The notes: generated by a model not told the origin, from the letters alone. Positions 11,227 through 23,158 are shown, counted from the stretch's first letter. The stretch is 64,000 nucleotides of DNA from Topomyia yanbarensis (GCF_030247195.1 NC_080671.1:8013343-8077342), one strand, 5' to 3'. A program made the numbers and translations.

Positions 11227-14200
11227 GTTCCGTAGCAAATTTACCGTTTTTCAATCGTGTTAATCTTACACTTAGTTAGCAGGAGCTGTGCTCATTTGTA
11301 TGTATCATCATTGTATTTTCATTTTTTATGTATTGTAAAGTAATTGTTGTTTTGTCATTAGGGTTGGCATATTGTCTATTGACAATGAATGGATGAGAAT
11401 GATACCTACTGGAGAAGAAGCACAAATGAGTTTCACTCCAGCGGGCTTACATACAACTTATTCATATATTTTACCAAAGCTTGATTTTATGATCCGTAGA
11501 TTTACGAATATATTCTCTTAGTACGTTTTTCTCAAAATGATTAATTTTACGAAGAATCTTTTTCTCGTAAATTCATGAACCATTTTTTTCGTGTGTGTTG
11601 GTAGGTCGACAACTACAGCCCTCATGGTGGAGTCGCCTATCTGGGGTGCGTGATAAGAAGTGCGAACACAGGCCTACAGAAAATAAATATGTATAAAAAC
11701 ACATTCTGTCGGGTACTGGAAGTATCTTGGAGCACGGTATGAAGTCAGCTCACTTTCCTTATACTTTGTGGTGATAAATTGCGTTTTGCTTAACCCCTTC
11801 ATGTCCATGTTGTATATAAACAACAACGTTTTTAAACATCCTTAACTTTTGATTCAGGCAAAATTTTCTCACGAAACAGGTAAGATTAATAACTATGTCC
11901 TTTCATTTGAGATCGAACAGTTGTAAGTATTATACGTAGAACTGAAGGTATTGCAATTAGTGTGATTGGGTTCCTATGAAGCAGTGCTGTCAGGAACAGT
12001 ATAAGTTAAATAGGAATAATGAAATATTGGTATATCTTCGTTTTTTTGAAACATTATTGAAAACTGATTAAACCTATGGACAACCTTTTTCAAGCAATTA
12101 GTCTATTGTAAAATATCTAGGAGAATTGTATCGAGCACTAGAAGGTAAAAGTTGCGCAACTTCTAGCACTACAGAATGAACGCCTATCTTGATCAAAATA
12201 AGTTTTCCGTATTCGTTGGCCCCAACAGTTTTACGAAAAAATAGTATTAAGTTGGACATGAAAGGGTTAAGTGTGGCATGCCATACGTTTTTGTTTTATT
12301 TTGCCAGCGTATATCCTTTGTTTGAATTTTCTCATCTTGATAATTGAAATATATGCGATTTCTGTTTTGTTCGCGAGGTTTTGGCAGTAGGAGGGAAATT
12401 GCGTTTCACTTATGGATGTAAAACAGGAAACTCGACACCGTAAAACACAGAAGAAAACTTTTAAGGTGAATAAAAGGTTAATTTTAATCCTATACTGATT
12501 TCAAACCCCTCATTTTCAGTATAAGCAATCGTGCGATTGATTCAATTTTCTACCAATCTATCATCAAAATACTAAGCAGTTGAATTGAACCTGATACCTA
12601 TTAGTATGTACAGTAGGTCGTGATTCCAAGTCGTTGTTTGTCCCGCATTCGCAATTTATCGATGCCTAATTCATATTCGACAGCGAACCAACGCAAAAAA
12701 TATTTACGTGACTCGCTTCGGGTACCGTAAAAACAACGAACAGAGAGAGAGCAAAAAATAGCAGCCTTGAATGAACTAGAAATGTTGAACACAGCATTCC
12801 CACATTTGTTTGGACAAAACTAGTAAAAAAAACATCCGACTCAAATTAACATTTACCACAAGTGTCGTATGATACGGATGAAGATAACGGCTAACCTCCT
12901 TGTTCGTTCTTCACTCGCAGATGATTAATTGCGACAGGTTTTCCTGAAAAGCTCACACAACTGCCGTGGTCGCCCCATCCGTTCTTTGTGTCTGATCACG
13001 CCTGAAAAAGGATCTCGAGAGCTTTTTATGTGGGGAGCCATTTGAAGAAACAAAGAGAAAGGAAAATGTTCCCCAACTTCCTACCTTACCTACCTAGTTG
13101 GAATATAAATCATCGGATGGGACATGTTTCGAGCGAGCAATAGTATAACCGGGAAACAATCAGCGGTAGTGTTAGAATGTGTGTGTGTGCGTGTGCTTAG
13201 GTCTGCGGTAGTCGGAGTGGGTTGAGATGTCAGCCTCTTTGATCTCGAGTGTGGTAGCTTAGTTTATCTGATGAACAAATTGCGGTGTGCCACTCCTCTT
13301 GTCGGTTGAGGGTTGCTTGGCGTCCTTAATTGCCGAATGTACGAAACGTGAGCAGTCATAAAATTAGAAAGGTGCTGACAGCGTGAAATTAGCACTCGCG
13401 TTACTCTTCATTGTGCCAAAACCCTATACCGAAATCGAAAAGGATGCGAATCGTTTCCGAAAGTGGGAGAAACCGAGATGGGAAAATTAAGTGCTATCAA
13501 GATAAAGAGTAAAAATCACTATATCAGCCGGGCGTGCCAGTTGATGAGGTGGAAAAATCAACACCCAAGTAATTTTAGGGAATGAATTTAATTCACCATG
13601 AAATGAAGATACCCACTTCAGAATAAGCTTAATCGAAAATATTTTAACAATTTCTGTCAATCACATGAACAGTCTTAAAAACTGAGAAAATTCTCTGTTG
13701 AAACAAACCGCAATCAGTCATGACTATATCCACCACAATCTCGTTCAAATTTGCGTAAAATATGATTATGTTTCTTCATATCCATCGAATGTTCCAATTC
13801 TCACGACTGCGGTTAATCCCATCAATATTGCCGGTTCTCGTTTATCAGTTCGAGTCCCCTAAGGAAGCAGTAGCGACGAAGAAAAAAGTCCACGTTTCGA
13901 CGAAATGGTCCATTTTTCACGTCTATCTGAAACGAATGGCTTCGGAAGCAAAATGAAAACAGTGAAGAACCCGTCCCATCAGTTTCACTTAAAGTTCGTG
14001 TATTGGCGAAAGTCAATAACAGTTATCGATGCTATCAATATTCGAAGGCTTATCGGGAGAGGGTGGATGTCGCCGAAATATCGCAACCATAGCCTGTACA
14101 TAAAGGTCCGAATACAATAACTGCGACAAAGCGGCAGGCACAAATTTCAGGAGTTAATATGTTAATATGGAATATGTTTGGTAACCCAATTTTTTTTCAA

Positions 14201-15106
14201 AATTTAGGAAAAACCAAGCGGTAAAGCGACAAATTAAGAAGTGGGCTTATTTTAAAAGTAAACAAGTGAATATAAAATTTAATTAACTTCATTGTATGAC
14301 CTTCACTTTCAAAGTAAAATTGAATTCGAAAATAATGTAGAGCCGTTTTCGAAAAAAAATAAAATAACAAATAAAAAAATTCATTTTCCATTTCCAGCAG
14401 TACACCTTTTTTAATAATGTGAATAAAAAAATTGTCGATAAATGAATTTTCTCTTGATCATCGGAAAATTCAGTGATGATTTTGTAGTAATTTATGGCTT
14501 CGTTGTCGTTATTTATAGTTTTTTCGCATGTTTTATTTAAGAAAATTCAGGCTCGAGATTTCGAGGAAGATGAAACAAATTTTGAATTTTTATTTTAGTA
14601 TAATAATAATCACTACTTTAATAAAACCGGAATTGAATTATGAAAGTTACATTCCCTATTTTTAAAGATAAAACATCTGCGATATTTTGATAGCAAACTT
14701 CTATGAAAAGACAACCTACCATTTTTTAATTACAAAGTTAATATTAAACTGACAGAAATTTAAAAAAATAAGAAATAGTGAAATAATTCTTGCGAACTGA
14801 AAGAAAAAAAAAATGGAAATTCAAAAATGGATAAATGAACAAATAAAATAGAAAAAAATGGAACATCGAAAACATAAAATATTGAAATTTAAAGAATTGA
14901 ATAATAGAAAATTGAAGAATGAAATATTACTAAATAGAAAATGAATGGGTTTTTTTTAAAATAGGAAACTAAAAAAATGAATTTGAAAGACAGTAAATTG
15001 AAAACTGTCAAATTGAGAAATGGAATCGTAACAGTAACTTCAGAATCGAAACATTTCCAAACATACAATTAAAAAATATTTAATGGGATAATAGAAGCTG
15101 GTTGGT
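11227..15106. other. long anonymous interval
   Basis: No gene supported. Bases about 11470-11600 are a short relative of the 3800-5070 repeat. A short GT run lies near 13180. From about 14770 to 15090 the sequence is low-complexity, with irregular variants of GAAAATAGAAAA, like 49540-52060. The rest, including short open frames around 13760-14120, shows nothing I can name. Confidence 0.4.
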
Positions 15107-17449
15107 TGGATGTTTATTAAGGGCTTTAACCTAATTGATCATTCACGCGAAAAGTTAGTAAATTGTAGTAAAATTTGATATTACATAGCTTTCTAAAAGT
15201 TCGTTGGCGTTATTCCAAAGGCTGAGTAATAGGTTATTGCGGTATGGAGGCCGAACGGTCCTTGGAAGTTTCCATAGTTTCTGGCCAGAATTTCTCAGTT
15301 TGAATGGTATTTAGTATTTAGTATTTCCTCTGGTCTCCTTTCAGTCGCGAGACTGATGGCAGCAACTTCTGTCGAAAAAAATTGAGCAGCTTGTCAGGGA
15401 GCGGTAGGCCACACCAGCTCCTATTCCGCAGACCCCCACTCCGAGAATCGTTGACTCAGCAGCTCTAGCTATGTCGGCATGCAGATCATCCGCCAGGACC
15501 TGTCGAACAATCTCTGTAATGCTTCCAAAATGCGCTCCAACCGAAAATCTTGTGCCGTACGGGGAATGACATCCTTCTTTGGTATGGTGATTACAAGGTC
15601 CGTTTTCTATAACGATGGAATGGGTTGGCCATGCTAAATGCGGTTCAAACAGTCCAACAGCATTCTTTTAGCCATTGGTGGAGCATGCTGTAGCAAGTGC
15701 CGCCGTTAATTCTATCCCGGAGAATGTTCTGTTGGATTCTTGTCCGGAGTTTGGTGGGAAGAATATAGGCGCTCTTCCAAGTATTCTGCAGCGTGCTAAG
15801 AAGATTGGATGAAGCACCGCGCTTGAAGATAGTGAGCTGAAGTATTTGCCGAGTTCTTCGTCAATTTCTCGGGGTTCGACTGTTTTGGTTCCGCTGACTA
15901 CGTGGAAGAAGCTGACTTTCCTCCTTTTCCCGCTGAAAGCGCTCGTTCTCCTCCGAAGCTCGGCGGTGGAAACATCGTGAGATACCCCTTGGAGAAATGC
16001 GTTCTAGTTGTTGATCTTCGAAGCCTCAATGCCCTTCCTGGTCAGGTTTCATGATCTACGAAAGTCTGTATCCATTTGTTTTTTCATAGGGTGGCTGTAT
16101 AGCGTTATAACGGGGGTCTTTTAAAGTGTCCGGAGTGCTTTGCGGTGATCTTTTATTGCTTGACTGACCTCCGGGTTCCACCAGTGGGTGGCTCGAGGTG
16201 GACGTTTACCATTTGTGCGAGAAATGCTACACTCGACGGCCTGGACGAGCTTAGTCACTCACCTGATGTGTATTAACGGTCTGGTGTGAGGGAATCCAAG
16301 TCTTCGTCCTCGTAGGCAACGCAGTAGACCCGGTCGTACAGCCAGCGCCAACGGCGAGTCGTTGCCGGTGGTATGTAGCCTTACGTTATTTGAATTAGAA
16401 AAAAAAGCTATTTCAGGGGTCTGCAAGAACGGAACAACCACAGGTCCCAGCGTAGCCCGCGGAGCAGAAAGATATATCTAGAACTGGAGATTACTGGCCT
16501 CGGATATAGGTAAAGCATCCGTTGTTAAGTACATTACGATAATTACATTCTTCCATGAACATCACCAAGGAGGGGGTACAAGTTGTTCTAGCATGTTCTT
16601 CAGTTTTGAACCGACATTGCGCACTCCGACGAGGATGTAGATGGAGGCCACCGTACATTTGACTAGATAGGATATGATTCGTGCCACGACTGTAAGCTTC
16701 GTATCGAATTGTATCGGTATCGATGAGATGTCGGTAAGGATTCCGAGGCCAATGGTCTGAAAGTTTTCCACGAGTAGCGGTTGCCCAGCCACGGTCCGGG
16801 ATTAGTTCCGAATGTGGGTTTCTTGGAGAGCCAAGCATATCGGTAGCAGTTGAGCGATTTGCAGCTATAGATCTCCCCGGAGGCCGCTCATGTTCCACTG
16901 TAAAGTGAGTGTGAACCGGGAGCTGAAGTGGTTATCATTGAATGATATACTGCAATTATAGGAACTGAGTCTGTGGTTCGTGGTTGGTTGGGTCCGTTAA
17001 GATGTGCACTTTCCTCACGTCCTGTGACAGGAGGGTTACTATGAGGTTCTGGCTGGCCGATAATATCGCTAGTTTTTGATATGTGCCCATTCTGTTAAGG
17101 TTGACTCGGTGTTAAGGTTGACTTGGTAAACATAGGTATCCCTACCGATTCAGGTAGCTTTGCTGGGTAGGTTTTAGAGTAAGCGGTCCATCCACACGAT
17201 CTTCCTTTGGTGAGCGGGACTGCGGACGGAGAATGGTTGCATTCGGCGGACTGTGGATGATCGTTGCTATCGGGTTAATCTGGTCGAGTCGGTTGTTAGG
17301 TGTGGAACCTCAAAGGGATGCAAAGAGCCTCCAGCGATGGGGCTTGGTGCCCGGTGAGCTGGAATTTCGGTGTGATACCTGTTATTTGTTGGTTGCTTTG
17401 TACTGGTATTCGTCAATGGGCACCGGTTTCCATCGTTGATGGCCCAGTG
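15107..17449 (-). mobile_element. decayed I/LOA-like LINE, ORF2 and 3' end
   Basis: Read on the minus strand from about 17000 down to 15107. The endonuclease start (about 16900-16560) has words such as WNMSGLRG, LALQETHI, NPGPWLGNRYSW and KCTVASIYI, typical of the APE-type endonuclease that nicks target DNA. A linker (about 16195-16110) reads WWNPEVSQAIKDHRKALRTL. The start of RT (about 15720-15560) reads MAKRMLLDCLNRIWHGQPIP and LVITIPKK. Frames change many times and stops are frequent; the catalytic RT motifs and RNase H are gone. The 3' end near 15107 (reverse complement: TTAATAAACATCCAACC) resembles the 3' end of the LINE at 37634-39950. ORF1 sequence continues beyond 17450 and past two insertions to about 20015. 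Confidence 0.75.
17442..17449. repeat. target-site duplication (left) of the GC-rich MITE
   Basis: GCCCAGTG here and at 17580-17587, directly abutting the element ends. Confidence 0.85.
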
Positions 17450-17579
17450 TAGAGGTTTGCGCCACGCCGCCGCCGCCGCGCCGCGCCAACGATTGCATGT
17501 AAAAATAGTAAGCACATCGGCATGACGCCGGCGCGCCGCCGATTTTTACCAGAAATCGACGGCGCGGCGCACACCTTTA
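17450..17579. mobile_element. 130-bp GC-rich hAT-like MITE
   Basis: Begins TAGAGGTTTGCGCCACGCC and ends with the reverse complement of TAAAGGTGTGCGCCGCGCC, flanked by exact 8-bp duplications GCCCAGTG. The terminal YARNG plus the 8-bp TSD point to hAT mobilisation. The interior is CG/CCG-rich on both arms (for example GCCGCCGCCGCCGCG and GGCGCGCCGCC) and would fold into a GC hairpin. Its base composition is sharply different from the AT-rich surroundings. It sits in the ORF1 region of the decayed LINE. Confidence 0.85.
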
Positions 17580-17587
17580 GCCCAGTG

Positions 17588-17868
17588 AAAGGTAAGCGAA
17601 CTAATATGCTGAGTTGAATGGATGCAGTTTAGACGCGTACGGTTATTCGTTGATGGGATAATGTATGTTGCAGTTTACCCGGGAGTAACCGCGCCTCCTG
17701 TACCGCCAGCCTCCAGAAAATCGTCGACTGTGGTCGGTAGTACCCCAGTTTGTTGTTTTTGTTGTTTTTGTTGCATTGTTTGGTTTATTGCTTTGTTTTG
17801 CTGCTGTTGGTATGTTCTTGGCTTTTCAATCTGAAATGAGACGCGTTAAGATGCGAACCGATCTAAAG
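17588..17868 (-). pseudogene. LINE ORF1 (gag-like) fragment, middle
   Basis: The minus strand between the two insertions reads a Gln-rich segment (NKAINQTMQQKQQKQQTGV) followed by LPTTVDDFLEAGGTGG. Its position and orientation place it within ORF1 of the I/LOA-like LINE whose ORF2 lies below 17000. ORF1 proteins package the element RNA. No zinc knuckle is recognisable here. Its assignment depends on context more than on sequence. Confidence 0.4.
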
Positions 17869-17876
17869 GTGCCGAC
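17869..17876. repeat. target-site duplication (left) of the 1.9-kb element
   Basis: GTGCCGAC here and at 19775-19782, exactly abutting the element ends. Confidence 0.85.
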
Positions 17877-19774
17877 TAGAGATAGTCGGGTTTCAATTTT
17901 TTTCGAACTCGAACCCGAGACCTTGAAAATTGAAAACCCCGAACCCAACCCGAGCCCGAAATTTTAAAATTTGAAGAAACAAAACCGGGTAGGGTCCATT
18001 TAAAAATTTAAAAACTCGAACCGGAGAATTTCAAAATTTGAAAACCCGAACCCGACCCGAACCAGAAAATTCATATTTTGAGAAACCCGATCTGATCACA
18101 ATTTTCAAAATTTCTAATTTTATATCGAAAACCATTCCTGCAAGCGTAGTTTTGTGTAATTTATTACATGTATTAAATACAGCTATGGCTATTGGCAATT
18201 CATATTCGACAGTTTACACGACGTTACCCGCGTTACTGGTTGGTACGGTCAAACTTGTGTTGAAGGGTGTCAAGGGTCTCAACGAATTGACCGCAAAAAT
18301 ACTACATTTGTAGAAATTTCAAGTGAAAAGCAAATTTTGTACCGTATGTTATGAACGAAATTTATTTCGGTAGAGATTTAACGTTTCATACATTTGCCCT
18401 CAGCCTATTTGGTAATTATAGCTAAACGAAGGACAGACAGAAACATGACAGAGGACTCGGTGCCTGGAAAGATGTTGGTTTAAAGCCAAAGTTTTTCGTC
18501 ACTTATAACATTTTTTTGTTTTAAGTTTTTTTATGCAAAATGGAATCTGCTATGTTTTCTGTTTAAGTCTGATGGAACAAAGACAGTCTCTAGAAAATAA
18601 ATTTTGGTATAAAACTGCTTACATTATCTGCTGTTAAAAAAATAAATTAGACGATGTACCTCTTTCAAATGTTGCTGAATTTGAACCTCCATGATACCAC
18701 CAAAGTACCATCAAATTTGTAAGTTGAATATATTGTCAAATTTTACCGGGATGCAACGACCTTTGAAGTCAATGGTTTAAAAGCATCTCATGAATCGCAA
18801 CTATGCTAAAAATATACAAATCGAGCTGCATTTAAATTTGGTTTTACTTCATGGCTCAGTTAATAATATACACATTTAAATCTCAATGTACACGCATTAG
18901 ATGGTAAATTCCACACATGGAAATGTTTTGTAAGATATAGAGAAATCCTTTTTATTTGACACCCTATATGCCTACACTGGTCAAGTTACGGTTGAAATAT
19001 TGATCAATCACAAAAATGTAGAAAAGATTCATGGTTTGAAAGCATTTACTAAAAATGCTATATTTCAGCACCCGACCGATTTTTAACAATGTTTCTTCTC
19101 GAAAAGATTTTTTTAATGAATAGTACTTCCTTATGCATGTCTTTGGCCAAATGAAATTTTTTATTGATATTTGTTTTGTGTAGATTTTCTTCAAAATTGA
19201 CTAAAAAAATATGTTTTTCGCTATTATTAATATTGATATTACTTTTTGTAAAAAGCTTTTAAATGGGATTTGTTCTTTAAGGTCCACAGAAAAAATAAAA
19301 AAAATGTTTAAAAAATAATTAAGCTTTGAAAAAGTTGCGAAAACCGCTTGTATACGACAATTTTGCTCATAAATGGCAGTTTTTCATAAATCGCATTTGC
19401 GCAACCTCTAGATGATTTTTCAGAAACTTGATCTTTTCTACAAAAGTGCTTCAAATATACTTAACTTTTATTATAGGGTTGAGCATGATGACTTTTTGAA
19501 CATCAATTTTTACTACAAAAAGAGAATGGATGTTGTATATAGAAGTAAATAACGTCAAGAAATGGTTGGGTGTGATTTGTTCAAAACCCGAAACCAACCT
19601 GAACCCGAAAATTTCTAATTTAAAAAAACCCGAATGCGAAAGTTTAAATTTTAAAAAAACCCGGATTCGACCCGACCCCGAGAATTTCAAATATGAAAAG
19701 CCGGAACCCGCCCCGAGCCCGAGAAGTTTAAATCGACAGAACCCGAAACCCGTCCAAGAACCCAACCATCTCTG
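17877..19774. mobile_element. 1.9-kb non-autonomous hAT-like element
   Basis: Ends are TAGAGATAGTCGGGTT on the left and, reverse-complemented, CAGAGATGGTTGGGTT on the right. Both fit the hAT terminal pattern, and the flanking 8-bp TSD GTGCCGAC is exact. Both subterminal regions (17890-18080 and 19565-19760) are packed with irregular repeats of CCCGAACCCGACCCGAA alternating with AAAATTTGAAA words, likely transposase-binding repeats. The middle (18090-19560) has no transposase or other recognisable gene. The element interrupts the minus-strand ORF1 of the decayed LINE, so it is younger than that LINE. Confidence 0.85.
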
Positions 19775-19782
19775 GTGCCGAC

Positions 19783-20015
19783 CATGATGGTGTACACCAC
19801 TTTACAACACCCTTCACAAGATGCCTTATCCGTCTTCGCACTACTTGTTCCTGTTTATCTGCTAGCTCGTGCTGAGAGTTCCTCGGTGGCGATATTTCTA
19901 TCGATACCGACGCCCACCTAGCTGTCAGCCATTCCGACGGATCATCGGTGGTGAAATTTATCCTGACAACATTACTCCGACTTCGTGTTGTTCGTTCGTG
20001 TTTTCCTATTTAGCT
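19783..20015 (-). pseudogene. LINE ORF1 fragment, upstream part
   Basis: A minus-strand open segment of about 75 codons without a stop runs from about 20012 to the right TSD, reading protein-like words including DDPSEWLTARWASVSIEI and RRIRHLVKGVVKWCTPSW. It ends precisely where the 1.9-kb element is inserted, and ORF1-like sequence resumes on the far side. I infer that it is the N-terminal part of ORF1 of the I/LOA-like LINE. An in-frame stop lies just upstream (near 20016) with no clear start codon. Confidence 0.45.
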
Positions 20016-20313
20016 TCCATGCATTAAATAATAATAATACTTTATGTGTCAAAATGGCTCGCATTATATTTTGTTCCTAATCAGGAAGTTAAGAAAATTT
20101 TAAAAGTAATTGAAAACCCTCAAATGGGGGAGGGGGGGGGGGGTAGTTGAACCCCCAAAACCCTCCCCATGCGCACGGGACTGAGCAGTAGAGTAGCGTG
20201 GGGTCAAGTGGGTCAGTTTTTTGGCGAGCTCCTGTGACGGTATTTTTGCACTGATTTTGACAAACAAGCACTCGTTGGAAAGGTTATGCATCGGCCAACG
20301 TTTTAGCTATAAT
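20016..20313. other. anonymous sequence with a poly(G) run
   Basis: Contains a G-rich run near 20127-20142 and nothing recognisable. Confidence 0.4.
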
Positions 20314-21145
20314 GGGGGTACGATAGGTCACTATATTCGAAGTTAAATAAAACAATGTACGCACCTAGAAAATCAGCGGTTCAACTTTAATTTGAAGAGT
20401 ATGAATACTGTAGATTAATTAAAATTATGACACAAATAATAAATGAAATCCATTGACATCATACTTACCTTACCGTTCAGGCTAGAGCCTTTTTGTCTCT
20501 TGCTGTATGCAGAAGCCGTCTCCACTCCACTACTCGCTGTGCGCCCCGTCTTTTTGTTCCTGTAGGGTCGCCCATCACTAGGTCGTCGTCCGACATTCTT
20601 ACGACATCATTCAGATAACAAAATGAGGAAGTGGAAAATGATGTGAAAAATCATGAAACGCTGAAGAAAATGTTGAAAAAATATATTTTTTAGCAACTGC
20701 GTCTAGGTTTGTACTTGCAAATGACTTCTTTATTGTCCTCATCGTCGCCAGAGTGTGGAATTGAAGTTGTGCGTTCTGGCTCATGTGGATGCTTAGCTGT
20801 GCGACGTTCACGTTTGCGCTTCGGATCGTTTTTTTTTGGATTCCTTTTCCTTATTTTTTTCGATTGTGTACTTTAACAACACCTTAAATTATTATATTGT
20901 TAACTCACGCGAAATATCTAATGCGCTTTCATTGATGACGAGCACTTTCCTTTCACACGAACACGTAATATTTCGAACGGAACCTTGAATTGTTTAGAGG
21001 CTGATCGAATACTGGCGCCCTCTTGTAAAGATGCAGTTGCGTTCTTGATGTCCTCTACACACACAATTTTCTTGTCAAAATAATTCGAATTTACATTATA
21101 ATAGTGACCTATAGTGCCCCCAAACGCCTGACCTATCGTGTCCCC
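20314..21145 (-). mobile_element. internally deleted pogo/Tigger-like transposon
   Basis: Terminal inverted repeats GGGGGTACGATAGGTCA (20314-20330) and, reverse-complemented, GGGGACACGATAGGTCA (21129-21145) match at 15 of 17 positions. On the minus strand near 21080-20945 it encodes a psq-type helix-turn-helix DNA-binding domain (ATASLQEGASIRSASKQF then KVPFEILRVRVKG), the N-terminal domain of pogo-family transposases. Near 20830-20690 it has a basic, acidic-patched tail (KRKRERRTAKHPHEPERT, GDDEDNK) like the C-terminal region of such proteins. The DDE catalytic core between them is missing, so it cannot transpose on its own. The initiator is unclear; the longest frame lacks an ATG at its extreme 5' end. 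Confidence 0.65.
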
Positions 21146-21349
21146 ACGCGTATGTTTCATGTTGATGTCCGTATTTTGCTCAAAAATAAAAATATCGAAT
21201 AACCAACGCAACACTCGTGTTCAGTATTAATTTTTACGTAATTAAAAACTCACTTTACATTTTTTACATTGATTAAATTAATTTTTTATTCAATTTGTTT
21301 ATTTGATAAAGCGACATTGATTAAATGACTGTACTGTAAAATCGATAAA

Positions 21350-21880
21350 ATTTCCTTGAAGCTCACAATTTTTTTCGAAGATTTCAGATCTTTCTAAAAA
21401 AAATTTATCTTCCCTGATGATTGTAGAACTTTCATATAGATCTCAATCTTTCTGAAGTTTCTAGAAGATGTTGATCTTTTTTCATGTAGTATTTCCCAAA
21501 CTTCTTTGAAGCTCTCAGAACCTCCCTAAATTTCGAAGAACTTTTCCAATGTTCTAGAAATTCTCCTGAATTTGTAGAACTACTCAAAAGCTTGTAGAAT
21601 TTCATTTCAATTTGCTGAATTCGCTGCTGGTATTCGTAAAACTTCTGTGAAATTTAAGGAGTTCGCCTGAATATTCGGAAGCTTTTATTAACCTCACCAA
21701 GCATCCTTGAATTTTTCGGGTTTTCTTTAATCTTTACAGATCTTCGCGAACAAAGATCCCGAAAGTTCTTCGGTGTTTGCAGATATTTCCAAATATGCAG
21801 AAAACCTGTCTAAAGTTCACCGACAACTGTTGAACATCCTTGAAGTTGGTAATGCTTTCTTGAAGTTCGTCAATTTTTGA
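21350..21880. repeat. degenerate minisatellite, period 19-20 bp, block 1
   Basis: Successive units resemble CTGAAGTTCTCAGATCTTT with much divergence; examples are CGAAGATTTCAGATCTTTC and CTGATGATTGTAGAACTTT. The same pattern resumes at about 23790. Confidence 0.6.
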
Positions 21881-22324
21881 CATTGAAAATGTCTTACTGC
21901 ACTATCTGGGGCAGGGTGTCATTCTGAAATCTAAAATCAAACGATGTCACGTTTTTGCGTCACTATTTTGAACTTTGTTATTTGTGAACGGATTTTTGTC
22001 TGGTTATCACCAAACAATTCGGACTCAACTGAAATTATGTTTTATTGCTATAGTATTTTTGTATTCCAATAGAACACTATTGAAAAACAAGCAAAAATTA
22101 ACAGATCTCGAAAACGTGAAAACTCCCATACATCAGTCAATCTATCCCTGGCAGCGCCGTCAATAGGCAGCAGCTTAGTGATTCAAACGAACACGAAAAG
22201 TTATAAATAAATGTACCGTGTGCCTGTTTGAATCAGTTGTTGCTCTTTTGCCAGACAAATAACATCGTGCCTGTAGCGTCTCGTAAGACAGATTTGAACA
22301 CCCAGCACACTACGCTTCTATGAA
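21881..22324. other. nothing recognised
   Basis: No gene or repeat seen; a short open frame at 21975-22166 has no domain. Confidence 0.3.
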
Positions 22325-22376
22325 TGACGTCATCCTCGACTATTTAAATAATATCATTTCTCGAGCGACTTCATTC
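22325..22376 (+). promoter_or_regulatory. candidate core promoter: CRE, TATA box, initiator
   Basis: A perfect CRE/ATF palindrome TGACGTCA lies at 22325-22332. TATTTAAATA is at 22341-22350 and TCATTC at 22371-22376, fitting the insect initiator TCAKTY with +1 at A22373. The TATA-to-initiator distance (32 nt) is the canonical one. Downstream ATGs near 22418 open only very short frames, so any transcript would have a non-coding leader or be an RNA gene. It is read as a promoter from motif spacing only. Confidence 0.45.
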
Positions 22377-22996
22377 TCCCGTCGAACGTCGAGCCGTAAA
22401 GAACAGCAGTAGCAATCATGCATGTTGACAATGCGCTGCGATGAGTGCTGCATTTGATCACTACTACCGCTGGGGGTGATCCGATGTAGATAGCGCGCGG
22501 CTGGAAGAGTTGGCAAACCTCAGTTGAAGCTGACTAATTGTTCCGTTCTGCATGTTACTATTGTTAAATTAAAAACCCTTTGAAGGACTATAACAAAAAC
22601 GAACAATAAAGAACAAATTAGAATATTTCCAATAATTGACAGCGATAATCCAATTGCGTAGTTTATATTCGTTATTTGTTGCTTGCATACGCGCAAGCAA
22701 TCTGAAATTTGCAACAATCTGTTATTTGTTTAAATTTATCCTTCCGAAACAATACAAAAATGTGCAGCTTAGACTGGTTCAATGTTTGACTTTTAGCTCC
22801 ACCAGGCTCTACTGATTCCTTTTATGGCCCTTAGTAATTAACATTGAAAATAAATTCTTGAAAAATCACCTTGTCAATCAATTAATCAGAACACTATATA
22901 TTTCTAAAGGTAATCTTCTACTGAACACATTCGTGGAACATCAAAAGTTTATGAAAATTCGCTGAGAAAACTTATTAACTAAAGAAGCAACATGGC
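22377..22996. other. downstream of the promoter-like site, no gene resolved
   Basis: Moderately GC-rich to about 22530, then AT-rich. No coding exon is recognised. Confidence 0.3.
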
Positions 22997-23158
22997 TTCA
23001 AAACAAGTGGATTTTATTAGTAACCATAGCAACCCTGCTTGAATAGCTGTATCTGCCATACGCGAGCGGTGGGTGGTAAGTCTAGTTTACACTTGTATAA
23101 CGGTGTAGCTATTCAAACAGGGTTGCTTTGGTTACTAATAAAATCCACTTGTTTTGAA
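22997..23158. repeat. 52-bp inverted repeat with 58-nt spacer
   Basis: TTCAAAACAAGTGGATTTTA onwards (22997-23048) is the reverse complement, with about two mismatches, of 23107-23158. Its inner arm is copied again in the right half of the large palindrome, so the whole region is a nested palindrome. Confidence 0.75.
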
